A stretch of 64,000 nucleotides of DNA from contig JAJECO010000044.1 in the NCBI GenBank assembly GCA_022822005.1, forward strand, positions 124,001 to 188,000, read 5' to 3'. The first letter of the stretch is position 1. Each line of letters begins with the position of its first letter. Both the position numbers and the translations under genes were made by a program. The notes below the pieces were generated by a model. That model did no database searches and was not told the DNA's origin. It saw nothing but the letters and a program-made list of their open reading frames with translations. The stretch is from Candidatus Poribacteria bacterium (GTDB lineage: Bacteria > Poribacteria > WGA-4E > PCPOR2b). Of the stretch, positions 25,747 to 34,716 are shown piece after piece.

Positions 25747-26855
25747 CGGTTATGGCAACTCCTTTTCTGGTGGCGATTTTCGGATTGATATGTCCAAAGG
25801 ATCGGAAGGATAGGCTGAACAGCAGTCGGTTAAGTGTAGCGCAGATCCAGATAAAACACAAAGGAAAATTAATCGCAGAGACGCAGAGAACGTGGAGGAA
25901 ACCATCCGCGAATCCAGGTCAATCTACGCGAGCGAGCATCCCGGTTTATGCCGTTCTCCCGATTCATCAGTATCGGGGCAAGATGCCCCTCCTACCATTT
26001 TGTCGGGGCAAGATGCCCCTCCTACAGATGATGTCGGGGTGGTGATACCCCTCCTACAGGTGGAGGTGGGGTGTTGCGTTAGATTCCCTTTACGTATTAC
26101 GCTTCCACCTGCCGCCGTTCTATAGACCTGTCGCCCCGTTGGGGCTAGAGGCAAGAACGCGCAATGAATTGCGCTACTACAAACCCAACTGCGTAACTCC
26201 TAACACAGTTAGATAATTGTTAATAGCCTAGCTCGTTGTGGATTGACAAATCCACAACGCCGCCGCAAGCCGGGCTTGGATATGTCTATCCAAGCCGAGC
26301 AGGGAGTGTCTCATTAATTGTAAGGTTCACCCTAATACATTAATCTTCATCTGGGGCTAAAAGTTTTGATCGTCTTGTCTTTAATCCGCGCCATCCGTTA
26401 ATCCGTGTTAATCCGCGATTCAGACAAATAGGGCATAATACGTAAAACGTAATGTGTAAGGACTGTTTAACGCCAAGTCGCAGAGACACCAAGGGGAAGC
26501 AAGAGACTGATGGCTGCTTTAAGCCCCGGCGGGGCGACATGTGATAGCGTAATGCGTAATGTGTGAGCAAATCACCGGAGAGCACGCGGAGGAGAGCGAG
26601 AAAACGGGAGGGGCATCCGCGCATTTGTTGCGGGCATCACAGTTCTATCGTGTTTGGTCGTAGGGGCTGGGTTGCCCAGCCCGCCCCGCAATGTGCGAAT
26701 CCTTGATGAAACGGGGATCGGGTCAACGCTGCCCCGCCCACAGATGGACCTGCCACCCCGCGAGGTTCATCAAGCCCCCCTGCCAATTTTCCCCCCTGAT
26801 AATTGTTTTCCTCCGTATTTCCCCCCTGACAAGGGGGGCTAGGGGGGTTGGGGAT
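25747..26855. repeat. Large intergenic repeat block (R6-like, R4 array, R3, R5, R1 unit, R7, R2)
   Basis: 1.1 kb without a gene. R4 appears three times in a row at about 25974-26058 (two identical copies GGGGCAAGATGCCCCTCCTA, then a variant). R3 at about 26128-26150, R5 at about 26158-26185, a single internal R1 unit with both hairpins but no termini at about 26213-26305, R7 at about 26380-26425, R3 half at about 26522-26542, R11 at about 26658-26685, R2 at about 26818-26866. Confidence 0.65.
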
Positions 26856-27299
26856 TTAGGGGGTTTCTTCTAAGCAGGATTTAAAGGCTTTCCGCACAGA
26901 GATGCGTTCATGCAAATCCTGATACACCCCTTCAAGATTATTCAGCACGTCAGCATTGATATATCGAATGACCTCAACCCCATGTCTGTTGAGGGCTTTA
27001 GTCCGGTCTTTATCATACTGTTTTTGCCTTGCATGAGTATCGCCATCAATCTCAATTGCAAGCTTCAGTTCTGCACAATAAAAATCTACAATATATTCAG
27101 CCAGCGGTTTCTGACGGGTAAATTTCAGATTGCCGAGTCGTTTGCTTTGCAGAACTTTATACCAAAGTTTTTGTTCTGCCGGAGTTGGATTTTTGCGATT
27201 TTGTCGTGCTTTCTGGGTCAGGGTTTTGTTGTAAGGTACATAACCCCCCTTGTGCTCATTATCAGGTCTGTCTGCTTTACTTTTGGATTCGGCGTTCAT
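26856..27299 (-). CDS. DUF559 endonuclease-like protein
   Basis: 147-aa protein of the DUF559 family (Vsr/PD-(D/E)xK-like nuclease fold). Seen: NPTPAEQKLWYKVLQ (37-51), FTRQKPLAEYIVDFYC with D, LAIEIDGDTH with the E-x-D pair, and KDRTKALNRHGVEVIRY. Family members are small nuclease-like proteins, often solitary and mobile, of unproven function. The gene is framed by R2 repeats: R2 precedes the ATG (27299), its G-run being the only ribosome-site-like sequence, and the last residues (ETP) and stop codon fall within an R2 copy. Confidence 0.88.
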   Translation of the reverse strand: MNAESKSKADRPDNEHKGGYVPYNKTLTQKARQNRKNPTPAEQKLWYKVLQSKRLGNLKFTRQKPLAEYIVDFYCAELKLAIEIDGDTHARQKQYDKDRTKALNRHGVEVIRYINADVLNNLEGVYQDLHERISVRKAFKSCLEETP

Positions 27300-27588
27300 G
27301 GTGTATAACCCCCCTAGCCCCCCTTGTCAGGGGGGAAGTGTGAGAGCGATGTCAGGGGGGAAGTGTGAGACCGACACCTCCCCTTTCTGCTCTGCTGCTT
27401 TATCCCCAGCAGGGCGGAATGTGTATAGACTGCGTGTTGGGTTTCACTATCTACCTGTTAAGAGGAGGTTATTGAAAGGCAGGATCTCTATTGTGTGTGG
27501 TAGGAATTCATGCTTAACCGTTCAACCCAACCTACGGGCTGTAAAATGTCAACAGAACCCAGTGAATTTTAAGAAATATCAGAAAGCC
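27300..27588. repeat. R2, R3-like repeats and spacer
   Basis: Inverted R2 copies at about 27302-27335 and a partial one at 27350-27365, an R3-like hairpin CCCAGCAGGGCGGAATGTG at about 27404-27425. The rest (27430-27588) has no recognised feature. Confidence 0.55.
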
Positions 27589-28770
27589 TTAATCTTTCGC
27601 ATATTCTGATTCTAGCCAGAAATATAGGGCGTGGAGAAGATTAGGGAATCTGTAGCCACCTTTGACATCTGCGACTGTCTCTATCGCTCCCAGTTGTTTC
27701 ATGCGTCTAAGGAAGCTATCTACCACTTTGACTTCCTTTTCTGTTAGGTTTTCCACCAATTCTGCTCTCCGAAAATACATCTGAGGTTCCCCCGCTATTT
27801 TTCGGAGAATCGAGCGATACCTTTCGCTCCGAATCGCACTGAAAATCTGAGGCTCCAGCAGCTTCCGGCCTATAATCTCAGCGGCTACAGATATACCCTG
27901 AGAAACTTCCTTTGCGTTGATGTTTAGACTTTGCGCTGTCCGCCAGACCGCATCGCCAATTTCATGTGCCAAGACTGGAAGTCCACCAGTAAACCGGACA
28001 AGCTGACTGAGTTCTGTCTCCTCGATCTTTGCATTTGCGGATTCAAAGGTGCGTTGATAGAACTCTGCAGCTTCATCGTCCGACCATGGAGAAATATCAA
28101 TTAGTTCAAAAACGCGAGCGAGAGAGGGTTGGCCGCTTATTAACTCCCGTCGTCGTTCCTCCAGACCCACAACGAGAATGCAAAGCGGCACCTCTTGTCC
28201 GGAGGTGGTGATTTCGTCCACTGTACTTTTTAACCAATTGGCAAAATCTTCAGAGGTTGCCAGACCATTTATATCATCCAGAATCAAAAGGAGCGCATCC
28301 TTCTGGTCGCTGAGTTTATCTAACAGATGCCGCATAGATGGAACGAAATTTCGAGATAAGCTAGGCAGGTCTTTATCCGTAATATTCAATTCAAGGGAAA
28401 ATCCAAACAAGCCGACTTTGCGAACATGATCGCCAAAAAACTCCATCGCTTGCTGATGCCACGATTTGTCTATGCTCTCCTTGAGAATCCGGTCAAATGT
28501 TGTCCGTACCATCTCGTTCAACTCTCGGACACCACCGAGATAGACATGACAGCCTGCGGCGTTGCAACTAGAGTCTGAAAGGTATCGCACGAAAGAAGCC
28601 AAAGAACTCTTGCCAATGCCTCGCTCTCCGCTAATAAATCCTATTTTGAATTGGCCCTGGGTGCTTGCTTTCACCATGCTCTGCAAGCGTTCAATTTCTG
28701 CGATACGCCCCACGAAAAACTCGAGTGGCACGGTCTGCCCCGGTCTGAATGGACTCAGTTCAGGCTTCAT
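27589..28770 (-). CDS. STAND/ORC-like P-loop ATPase with C-terminal winged helix
   Basis: 393-aa ATPase. Seen: FFVGRIAEIERLQSMV (18-33), Walker A SGERGIGKSS (47-56), Walker B LLLILDDI (160-167), a sensor-1-like region LCILVVGLEERR, then a helical lid with FTGGLPVLAHEIGDAVW and a C-terminal winged-helix-like part ending RFPNLLHALYFWLESEY. This is the layout of archaeal-ATPase/Orc1-Cdc6-like AAA proteins used as regulators, DNA-binding ATPases or defence sensors. No partner gene is adjacent; the DUF559 nuclease-like gene lies 289 bp downstream in the same direction. Function unknown. Confidence 0.85.
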   Translation of the reverse strand: MKPELSPFRPGQTVPLEFFVGRIAEIERLQSMVKASTQGQFKIGFISGERGIGKSSLASFVRYLSDSSCNAAGCHVYLGGVRELNEMVRTTFDRILKESIDKSWHQQAMEFFGDHVRKVGLFGFSLELNITDKDLPSLSRNFVPSMRHLLDKLSDQKDALLLILDDINGLATSEDFANWLKSTVDEITTSGQEVPLCILVVGLEERRRELISGQPSLARVFELIDISPWSDDEAAEFYQRTFESANAKIEETELSQLVRFTGGLPVLAHEIGDAVWRTAQSLNINAKEVSQGISVAAEIIGRKLLEPQIFSAIRSERYRSILRKIAGEPQMYFRRAELVENLTEKEVKVVDSFLRRMKQLGAIETVADVKGGYRFPNLLHALYFWLESEYAKD

Positions 28771-29250
28771 GATAGTCTTCCTCTTTTACGTTTTTCATTA
28801 AGAAAGTTTACTGCAAATTATATCATTTTTCGCTAGGTCTTTCAATGACTGAACCAATCATTCTCTGTTTCCTTTGTGCCTTTGCGTTGTTTTTATTACG
28901 GGTCACGTTTCAGGCATTTTGCACATGTCGCCCCTCCGGGGCTTGGAAGAGGAGGGGAGATCGCCCGGCTATAAACATGTCGCCCCTCTGGGGCTAAAGA
29001 CTGCCCAAGTCCCCCTGACAAGGGGGATTTAGGGGGTTTGCTTTTAATCCGTGCAATCCTAAAATCCGTGTAAATCCGTGATTCAGACACAATGCACATG
29101 CCGCCCCTCCGATGCTAAAGACTCGCCTGTCCCGCTGTCCCCGTTTTCCCTTTTTCTGCCCATCTTTCTTTGCGTCTTTGCGCCCTTGCGTTAAATTATT
29201 TCTTTTCTTCTCAGCGTCCTCTGCGATATTTTTATTACGCATTATTCCTT
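28771..29250. repeat. Intergenic repeat block (R6, R3, R2, R7)
   Basis: 480 bp. Paired R3 at about 28922-29000, R2 at about 29010-29040, R7 at about 29045-29090, another R3 half at about 29100-29120, R6 at about 29170-29205, R10-like ACGCATTATTCC at 29235-29248 reaching the stop of the methyltransferase gene. Confidence 0.65.
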
Positions 29251-30405
29251 TCAGAACAACTCATACTTCAGCAGGCGGCACTCGATCGGACCATTATAGA
29301 GGGTGAACCGTTTCGCTGTCCGTAAGCCGATCCACTTCGCCAACTTCAGATTGCCCGTGAACAGGTACGCCGTATAGCCCGCGCACCGCTGCTTCAACAC
29401 ATTCCCGAACCCGGTATATAACGATTTCAGTTCCTCCACCTCACCGGTCCGCTCACCGTAGGGCAGGTTACAGACGATAACGCCCCGATTCCCGCGCGGA
29501 CTCAACTTCAGCGCGTCGCCCCGCATAAAACGGACGTGCCTTTCCAAGCCCGCCAACTTCGCATTCTCCGACGCGATGTGGATCGCTGGCCTCGAAATAT
29601 CGTAACCGAGGAGCCGTCCCGGAATCCGCTCACGGACACCGTGGCGTGCCTCATCGGTCAGACGCCCCCACAATTTCTTATCAAAGTTCCGCCACCGCTG
29701 GAAGCCGAATCCTACCTGTCCCGAACCGTCGTACCCGCAGCGCAGGAGTCCGGGCGCGTGGTTCATCGCTTTGAGGGTCGCTTCGATGACGATCGTGCCG
29801 GAACCGCACATCGGATCGATGAACATCCCCTCGTTATCCCATTCGACCAATCCGACAATCGCTGCAGCCAACGTCTCCCGCAACGGCGCATCCGTCGCTT
29901 GACGGCGGTAACCGCGCCGGTGTAACCGGTCACCGGACGCATCGAGGCTGAGGACGCAGCGGTCCTTTGCGATATGGGCGTTGACCGGGAGCATCGGCTG
30001 CCGCCTATCCACGTTTGGACGACGGCCCATCTCATCCCGAAACCTATCGACTATCGCATCTTTAATCTTCAGTGCGGCGTAGTGGGAATGGGAGATCTGG
30101 GAATCGCGGCAGTTACAATCGACGGCGAAGGTGGTGTCAACGGTCATCCAATCGCGCCACCGGACGTTGCGGACGTTTTCGTAGAGGGCTTGCGGGTTCG
30201 GGCAGGCGAACTCAGCTATCGGCATCAACACCCGATTCGCAGTTTGGAGCCAGAGGTTCGCACGGTAGAGCGTTTCCAATTCGCCCTCGAAATGGACACC
30301 GCCGACGGTGGTGCGGATATTCCGGGCGCCGATAGCTATCAATTCCCGCGCGACGAGCGATTCTGTGCCCTTCGCTGCCGTCGCAAAAAAGTGTGTGTTC
30401 GTCAT
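29251..30405 (-). CDS. rlmL: 23S rRNA (guanine-N2)-methyltransferase, RlmL-type (THUMP + MTase)
   Basis: THUMP domain plus RlmK/L-type class I methyltransferase, 384 aa, the size of single-domain RlmL (YpsC-like) proteins; E. coli has a longer RlmKL fusion. N-terminal FFATAAKGTESLVARELIAIGA and the THUMP region to about 155, then LHRRGYRRQATDAPLRETLAAAI, AdoMet motif FIDPMCGSGTIVIEA (DPMCGSG 197-203) and the catalytic N-P-P-Y-type motif as NLPYGER (313-319, Leu instead of the first Pro). Predicted to methylate guanine 2445 of 23S rRNA. The only clear housekeeping gene in this part of the window. Confidence 0.9.
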   Translation of the reverse strand: MTNTHFFATAAKGTESLVARELIAIGARNIRTTVGGVHFEGELETLYRANLWLQTANRVLMPIAEFACPNPQALYENVRNVRWRDWMTVDTTFAVDCNCRDSQISHSHYAALKIKDAIVDRFRDEMGRRPNVDRRQPMLPVNAHIAKDRCVLSLDASGDRLHRRGYRRQATDAPLRETLAAAIVGLVEWDNEGMFIDPMCGSGTIVIEATLKAMNHAPGLLRCGYDGSGQVGFGFQRWRNFDKKLWGRLTDEARHGVRERIPGRLLGYDISRPAIHIASENAKLAGLERHVRFMRGDALKLSPRGNRGVIVCNLPYGERTGEVEELKSLYTGFGNVLKQRCAGYTAYLFTGNLKLAKWIGLRTAKRFTLYNGPIECRLLKYELF

Positions 30406-30554
30406 TTATCAATTATTCCTAATCTAAGTTGCTAGTCGTCCAACTTGCGTTAAATTAGGATATACGCAATCGTGTGAAAAGTCAAAGATTTTCCTTTGGT
30501 TAGTGGGGACATTTAGAACCTATTTCATAAGCGGGGAAGCACATCAAAAACGAT
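30406..30554. mobile_element. Minimal R1 remnant and spacer
   Basis: At about 30422-30456 the left R1 terminus (CTAAGTTGCTAGT) is joined almost directly to the right terminus (AACTTGCGTT), i.e. an R1 element that lost its interior, bounded by CCTAAT and ATTAGG. The rest of the spacer has no other recognised feature. Confidence 0.5.
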
Positions 30555-30584
30555 TTGTGATTCCAATTTGATGTATGCTATAAT
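30555..30584 (+). promoter_or_regulatory. Predicted promoter of toxin-antitoxin-like pair
   Basis: -35 TTGTGA (30555-30560), 18-bp spacer, extended -10 TGC-TATAAT (TATAAT 30579-30584); the first gene starts at 30639. Confidence 0.6.
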
Positions 30585-30638
30585 TTCTCTGATTCACCTA
30601 CCTGTAAATATTGTCGCTGTGGCGTTAGGCAGGAGCAA

Positions 30639-30922
30639 ATGAACATTCGTTTTTACCGAAATCCAGAAACCGGATTGCCCCATATTTATGAACATGGTGT
30701 TGACGAAGATGAGGTTGAAGATGTTTTACTGAATCCTGGTGAAGACTGGGCGGGAAGTAGAAAATCGCGAAATGCCCTCGGGTAAACACAAAGCGGACGC
30801 TACTTGCAGGTCATCTACGTTCGGGACCCGCAACCCAATAGCGTTTTTGTGATTACAGCTTACGAATTGACAGGAAAACCTTAAGGGCGTACCGTCGACG
30901 ACAAAGGAGAGGTATACGATGA
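30639..30922 (+). pseudogene. Broken DUF4258/toxin-like gene (nonsense plus frameshift)
   Basis: Starts well (ATG 30639 with AGGAG), reading MNIRFYRNPETGLPHIYEHG and DEDEVEDVLLNPGEDWAGS. TAA at 30783-30785 interrupts codon 49 (ALG-stop-TQSGRYLQVIYVRD), after which the frame resumes a typical sequence ending VFVITAYELTGKP. A second lesion, a one-base frame change near 30875-30881, moves the family-typical basic tail (LRAYRRRQRR) into another frame that ends with TGA 30920-30922, overlapping the next ATG. The intact ancestor would be about 94 aa, a small DUF4258-like protein, the likely toxin of a pair with the next gene. It now appears dead unless both lesions are sequencing errors. Confidence 0.7.
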
Positions 30923-31128
30923 AACAGAACGAATTTCCTCCCGGTTGGGATGAAGAGCGTGTACGGGGCGTCATTGCGTACTACGATCAACAGACGGAAG
31001 ATGAGGCTGTCGCTGAAGCTGAAGCCGCGTTGCAGGATGAATCTAGCACACTGATGAAAATCCCCACAGAACTGGTGCCCGCTGTACTTGAATTGATTGA
31101 TAAGCATTTAGCCAATAATCAACCGTAA
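30919..31128 (+). CDS. Small acidic protein, putative antitoxin partner
   Basis: 69-aa acidic protein, MKQNEFPPGWDEERVRGVIAY then a run of acidic helix (QTEDEAVAEAEAAL) and PTELVPAVLELIDKHLA. Strong ribosome site AAAGGAGAGG before ATG 30919. Proteins with the FPPGWDEERVR start commonly lie next to DUF4258-like genes and are thought to be antitoxins (inference from context). The intact reading frame contrasts with the broken upstream gene. Confidence 0.75.
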   Translation: MKQNEFPPGWDEERVRGVIAYYDQQTEDEAVAEAEAALQDESSTLMKIPTELVPAVLELIDKHLANNQP

Positions 31129-32113
31129 AGGAAATATGACTGACGCCTTATCAGGTGGACTTGGAAGGGGCAGCTCCCGACGAATCGGGACTTTCGCCTA
31201 CCGGGCTCATAATTGGTAGGCGCTGTTTCTAACTGCGCCGATGCGGTTGGAAAACGCATCTACCGGGTTCATAAAATGTGCACATTGCGCTCCGCTGGAG
31301 CGCGAGGGTTTAGGACATATCGCCCTCTATAGACATATCGCTCCTCTGGAGCGCAAAGCAAATGCTCGGCTTAGGAGTGTGGATAGGTTTGATTCACATG
31401 GTGCTCCGCTGGAGCACGGGGTTTAGGACATATCGCCCTCTATAAACATGCCGCCCCTCCGGGGCTAAAGGCTCGTAGGAGGTCGGGGCAAGATGCCCCT
31501 CCCACAGGTGGTGGTGTCGTTCCCGACTCTTAAGTCCCCCTGCCAATTTTCCCCCCTGCCAATTCCCACTCCCAATGTTCCCCCCTGACAAGGGGGGCTA
31601 GGGGGGTTGGGGATTTAGGGGTTTGTTTTTCGCCTTATCCGTGCAATCCGCTAAATCCGTTTTTAATCGGTGATTCAGACAATCTTCTCCTGTCAATCCG
31701 TTAATCCTGTAAATCCTGATTCAGTGGGGATTCACCTGTCGCCCCGCCGGGGCTTGTGAGAGAGGGGATGTCGCGTATCTATAAACATGTCGCCCCTCCG
31801 GGGCTAAAGGCTCGTAGGAGGTCGGGGCAAGATGCCCCTCCCACAGGTGGTAGTGTCGTTCCCGACTCTTAAGTCCCCCTGCCAATTCCCACTCCCAATG
31901 TTCCCCCCTGACAAGGGGGGCTAGGGGGGTTGGGGATTTAGGGGTTTGTTTTTCGCCTTATCCGTGCAATCCGCTAAATCCGTTTTTAATCGGTGATTGA
32001 GTGGTGGTAAGAACGCTCAATGAATTGCGCTACTACAAACGGTGTGCAGCCCTTTCTCCCTTTCCCACCTTCTCCCCTTCCCGGTGTTTTTGTCACGTTT
32101 CACGCATCACGTT
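31129..32113. repeat. Large intergenic repeat block with a 220-bp direct duplication
   Basis: Nearly 1 kb without a gene. R9 at about 31205-31270, R3 variants (GCTCCGCTGGAGCGC) at 31285-31360 and 31405-31425. Then a mosaic of R3+R4+R2+R7 at 31441-31675 that is repeated almost exactly at 31780-31998; copy 1 carries an extra 16-bp CCAATTTTCCCCCCTG segment. R5 at about 32008-32040, then R8 and R10 running into the stop codon of the next gene. Confidence 0.75.
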
Positions 32114-33565
32114 TCACTCCAGGTGCAGAAGCAGGTCCCGCCGCGTCAACGGCCGATCGAGGTGCATCAGGTAGATCTGGAAGACATCGCTGCGATCCGA
32201 AACAAACGCCAACAACCTCGAATCCGGCGAAAATGCGGGCTGCATCGACGCGCCGATCCCGTTAGTCAACCGCCGCTCATTCAACCCGTCCGCGTCCATC
32301 AGGTAGATCTCGATATCCCCATCCCGCGCAGAGACGAAGGCGATGGTCTTTCCGTCCGACGAGATCGATGGGCTATAGCAGTCGTGTGGGTTCGGGTTCA
32401 GATGCGTTTCGTCCGTGCCGTCGACCTTGATACTATAGATCTGATGCCGTTCCGCTTGACCCGCCGCCAGGTCGTCCGTCCGTGCGGAGACAAACGCAAG
32501 CCGTTCCCCGTCCGGGAAGAAGACCGGGCTGCCGTCGTCCACGTCGTTATGCGTGATCTGCGTGGACAGGATCGTCTCCGGGTCAACCGCTGCCAGATCC
32601 ACGCCGGTCAAATCGAGTGTGTAGATCTCCAGATTGCCCGCGCTGTTCGATTCGTAAGCGGCACGCTGCCTGTCCGGTGAGATGCCCAACGATCGGACAC
32701 CGAACCCAGTGGGCATCAGTTCCTGCGTAACCTTGCTGTGGATGTGGGTGGCATAGAAACCCGCATAAATCGGCGTCGATCCGCTGCTCTGCAATAGAAT
32801 CTTGGCCTGACGCGTGGTCTGCGGCTCACGGCTATAGATGAGGTAGTGCGGATCATGGAGGAACGCGGGTTCCCCCTCATCGAAGTCGGTGGTATAGGTC
32901 ACCCGTTGGCGCACCCGTCCGTCCAGATCCATGATAAAGATCTCGCCATTATCCAACCGATACGACGCAAACGCGATCTGCGAGCCGTCCTCCGAGAAAC
33001 GCGGCGAATAGTTATCGTCCTTGCCACTGGTCAGTTGGGAGACCTGATACGCGTCGGTGATAAGCCCCGCTACCCCCTGTAGGACGGCGTTATCCGAGGT
33101 GGATTGGACAATCGCCCGCAGCTCGTTGTAGCCCCGGTCCCGGAGCCCCTGTTTCAGGTACACCTTTGCGAGCGCGAGCCGTACCGTTACCTTATCTTCA
33201 GGGTGAGCGGCGTACAGGTTGATTGCCGTCCGGTAATGACGGATCGCTTCGTCGTAGCCGCCGAGCCCCTCATACGCTTGACCCATCAGGAACCGCGCTT
33301 TCGGGTTCCGATCGTCCACGGCGAGGATCTTTTCGAGCAGGTTAATCGCCTCCGGATGCATCCCTGACCGGATCAACGCCTCGCTCTGCCGGAGCGGGTC
33401 GTCCTTCCCGCTGCACCCGGTTATGCACCCAAGGACTATAACCATCAGGGTAACGCATGAAACGTGAAACGTGATGCGTGAAGCGTGATGCGTGAAACGT
33501 GATATATTAGATGAAACGTGAAACGTAAAACGTGATATATTAGATGTACTATATCTATATTCCAT
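32114..33565 (-). CDS. TPR plus TolB-like propeller lipoprotein, 5' end invaded by R10 repeat
   Basis: Envelope protein: TPR-like helices (about 57-165: HPEAINLLEKILAVDDRNPK, YDEAIRHYRTAINLY) followed by a PD40/TolB-type beta-propeller (about 180-475; repeated YSPRFSEDGSQIAFAS, PVFFPDGERLAFVSAR, PAFSPDSRLLAFVSDR). A lipobox-like LGCITGCS lies at about 46-53. Residues 9-39 (SRFTFHV, SRFTHHASRITFHVS) are a translation of the R10 repeat. ATG 33565 has AAAGGGAAACAGG upstream; the inner ATG 33445 lacks a ribosome site and would give too short a signal. So the repeat seems to sit between start and lipobox. Probably anchored in the envelope and involved in protein-protein contacts. Confidence 0.8.
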   Translation of the reverse strand: MEYRYSTSNISRFTFHVSSNISRFTHHASRITFHVSCVTLMVIVLGCITGCSGKDDPLRQSEALIRSGMHPEAINLLEKILAVDDRNPKARFLMGQAYEGLGGYDEAIRHYRTAINLYAAHPEDKVTVRLALAKVYLKQGLRDRGYNELRAIVQSTSDNAVLQGVAGLITDAYQVSQLTSGKDDNYSPRFSEDGSQIAFASYRLDNGEIFIMDLDGRVRQRVTYTTDFDEGEPAFLHDPHYLIYSREPQTTRQAKILLQSSGSTPIYAGFYATHIHSKVTQELMPTGFGVRSLGISPDRQRAAYESNSAGNLEIYTLDLTGVDLAAVDPETILSTQITHNDVDDGSPVFFPDGERLAFVSARTDDLAAGQAERHQIYSIKVDGTDETHLNPNPHDCYSPSISSDGKTIAFVSARDGDIEIYLMDADGLNERRLTNGIGASMQPAFSPDSRLLAFVSDRSDVFQIYLMHLDRPLTRRDLLLHLE

Positions 33566-33719
33566 CCTGTTTCCCTTTCAGTAGAACGCAATATTCCGAA
33601 ATCCTATCGTGAAGCGTGTGTATATCAACCATGCCACCCCTTCTCCCTTTCTCCCTTTCCCGCATTCCGGTCATTATATCAAAACACCGTTGATAAATCA
33701 ACCGCACCGTGCGAACGTA
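33566..33719. other. Spacer with R8 tract
   Basis: Upstream region of the propeller lipoprotein gene. R8 text at about 33640-33663; otherwise no recognised feature or clear promoter. Confidence 0.4.
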
Positions 33720-33933
33720 ACGCAAGTTGCTATTTGTCCAGTCTGCTCGGCTTGGATAGTCATATCCCAACGATCTTGGTAGGTGTGCAGTGGATTTGTC
33801 AATCCACAGCGAGCTGAAGAGGGAGTCCACCTTGCGCTGGATTTGTCAATCCACAGCGAGCGGTGAAGCGCCCAATTCAGTTCAGTTCCCATTTTCCCGT
33901 TTCGTGACATTTCACATCAATAGCAACTTGCGT
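33720..33933 (-). mobile_element. R1 MITE, reverse orientation, two copies of first hairpin
   Basis: 214-bp element. Ends ACGCAAGTTGCTATT (33720-33734) and AATAGCAACTTGCGT (33919-33933). The interior runs opposite to the other copies and contains two GTGGATT-type hairpins (33788-33807, and 33838-33854 in shortened form). Flanking 7-mers GAACGTA and TATTATG do not match, so this copy may be a recombinant. Confidence 0.65.
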
Positions 33934-34322
33934 TATTATGGCAAAAATTATAATTACTGATACATTTGAATAATAGCCACTGGTGTTAGTTTGCCGCTGT
34001 TGATAACGTCAAAGGTGATGCCCCGATGAATCCCCCGATAGGATCGGGGCAGGCCCGATGAATCCCCGATAAATCGGGACAGGCGGGACTCCGACAAGCC
34101 GAGAGCAGGCGGGCGGGACAGGCGGGATGTACCCCTTGGCAGGGGGATTTGGGAAGCCTTTATGCCCAATTGGCAAAATCTAACAAAATCTAACACTTTT
34201 GAAAAAATTTCGACGTTTTTCAGTCGTTTTATCGGGGTGATTCGCAAAATTTGCCGCCGCCGCCGAACCCGCGCCCCGCCTTGGTTTGGACGGATCAGGC
34301 GAAAGAAAAATTAACAGAAATT
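33934..34322. other. Spacer with CGGG hairpins
   Basis: Around 34020-34130 there are repeated CCCCGATAAATCGGGA-type hairpins and GGCGGGACAGGCGGG phrases; a segment TATTGATACATTTGAATAATAGCC-like (33950-33990) recurs near 38025 and 39530 in inverted form. No gene. Confidence 0.45.
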
Positions 34323-34351
34323 TTGACAATATACTTAACATGTGTTACCCT
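34323..34351 (+). promoter_or_regulatory. Predicted promoter upstream of HTH gene
   Basis: -35 TTGACA (34323-34328), 17-bp spacer, -10 TACCCT (34346-34351). It stands about 365 bp upstream of ATG 34717; the double R1 MITE at 34420-34695 lies in between, so the native leader was lengthened by the insertion. Confidence 0.5.
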
Positions 34352-34419
34352 ATAGGGTGTTAGAAATCAGTAAATGGCATAGAATTGATGCCGAAAACAG
34401 CCCACATTTACCATTAATA

Positions 34420-34695
34420 ACCTAAGTTGCTAGTGATGTGAAATGTCGCAAAGTGGAAGCATGAAAACGAGATCGAGTTTCTCACTGCTCGCAGTGGATT
34501 GACAAATCCACTGCACACGTACAAAGATGGCTTGGATATGTCTATCCAAGCCGAGCGAGTTTGACGACTAGTACATTGTCAGATAATTGTTAATGCCCCT
34601 GCTCGTTGTGGATTGACAAATCCAGAACCCCGCCGCAAATCGGGCTTGGATATGTCTATCCAAGCCGAGCGGGTTGGACGACTAGCAACTTGCGT
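34420..34695 (+). mobile_element. Double-unit R1 MITE with perfect 7-bp duplication ATTAATA
   Basis: 276-bp element, best example of the family. Ends ACCTAAGTTGCTAGT (34420-34434) and ACTAGCAACTTGCGT (34681-34695); target duplication ATTAATA at 34413-34419 and 34696-34702. Two hairpin units in tandem. The right duplication is directly followed by ATAGGAGG, the ribosome site of the HTH gene. Confidence 0.85.
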
Positions 34696-34716
34696 ATTAA
34701 TAATAGGAGGCATATC

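Noticed and set aside
31129-32113. CRISPR-like direct repeats
   Set aside because: Repeated units are irregularly spaced hairpin families, spacers are themselves repeats, and no cas genes are present.
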